6,915 bases of DNA from JAXGVG01 sp040773965 (GTDB lineage: Bacteria; Pseudomonadota; Alphaproteobacteria; UBA9219). Below, one piece after another: positions 6,850 to 6,915 of the stretch (the first letter of the stretch is position 1; every line of letters begins with the position of its first letter). The notes below the pieces were generated by a model. The model made no database searches and was not told where the DNA came from. It saw only the letters and a list, made by a program, of their open reading frames with translations. The stretch lies in the NCBI GenBank assembly GCA_040773965.1, contig JAXGVG010000104.1, positions 1-6,915 on the forward strand, read 5' to 3'. The translations under genes and the position numbers were made by a program.

Positions 6850-6915
6850 ATGAGGCGCGTCGTTATCACGGGGATGGGCATGGTGTCGCCGCTGGGCGTT
6901 GGCGTTGGCGTCAAC
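6850..6915 (+). CDS. fabF: 3-oxoacyl-ACP synthase II, 3' partial (first 22 residues)
   Basis: The start of the beta-ketoacyl-ACP synthase that extends acyl chains by condensing malonyl-ACP with acyl-ACP. The visible peptide MRRVVITGMGMVSPLG is the characteristic N-terminus of FabF-type condensing enzymes, and the position right after acpP is the usual one. A strong GGAGG ribosome site at 6838-6842, seven bases before the ATG, fixes the start. The catalytic Cys-His-His residues lie beyond the window. Codons 16-21 are three tandem GGCGTY hexamers coding Gly-Val repeats. FabB is possible on sequence alone, but the acpP neighbour favours FabF. Confidence 0.92.
   Translation, partial: MRRVVITGMGMVSPLGVGVGVN

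Overview
The window looks like a chromosomal segment from an alphaproteobacterium of moderate G+C content. This rests on protein character (CarA/CarB, GreA and AcpP resemble alphaproteobacterial forms), on the carA-carB-greA order that is common in that class, and on a palindromic repeat of the 'GTCATCCCGGA...TCCGGGAC' type that is familiar from many alphaproteobacterial genomes. I cannot name the genus. All genes lie on the + strand.

Layout: (1) 1-1158, carA, the glutaminase subunit of carbamoyl-phosphate synthetase, missing its first few codons at the window edge. (2) 1176-1637, a 462-bp element between carA and carB. It has two inverted terminal arms of about 62 and 67 bp, each a long hairpin, around a small A+T-rich gene for a GIY-YIG (URI-type) endonuclease. 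(3) 1684-4956, carB, the complete large subunit. (4) 5053-5529, greA, a transcript cleavage factor. (5) 5642-6301, a DedA/SNARE-associated-type membrane protein. (6) 6302-6527, an intergenic stretch whose start is A+T-rich. (7) 6528-6767, acpP, acyl carrier protein. (8) 6850 to the window end, the first 22 codons of fabF.

How they work together: CarA releases ammonia from glutamine and channels it to CarB, which makes carbamoyl phosphate for pyrimidines and arginine. GreA rescues backtracked RNA polymerase. The DedA protein is probably an inner-membrane lipid or proton-coupled transporter. AcpP and FabF begin a fatty-acid synthesis cluster.

The most interesting part is the element inside carAB. 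It resembles a palindrome-flanked mobile unit carrying a nuclease, by analogy with REP elements and their RAYT proteins. The two hairpin tips differ in sequence but both stay self-complementary. The downstream arm ends in a T-run and could act as a terminator inside the operon. carB has no visible Shine-Dalgarno sequence, yet an open frame that starts on the carA stop (ATGA) crosses the whole element and stops five bases after the carB ATG. A second point is a Thr in CarB where, by remembered E. coli numbering, the ornithine-site Glu892 would be.
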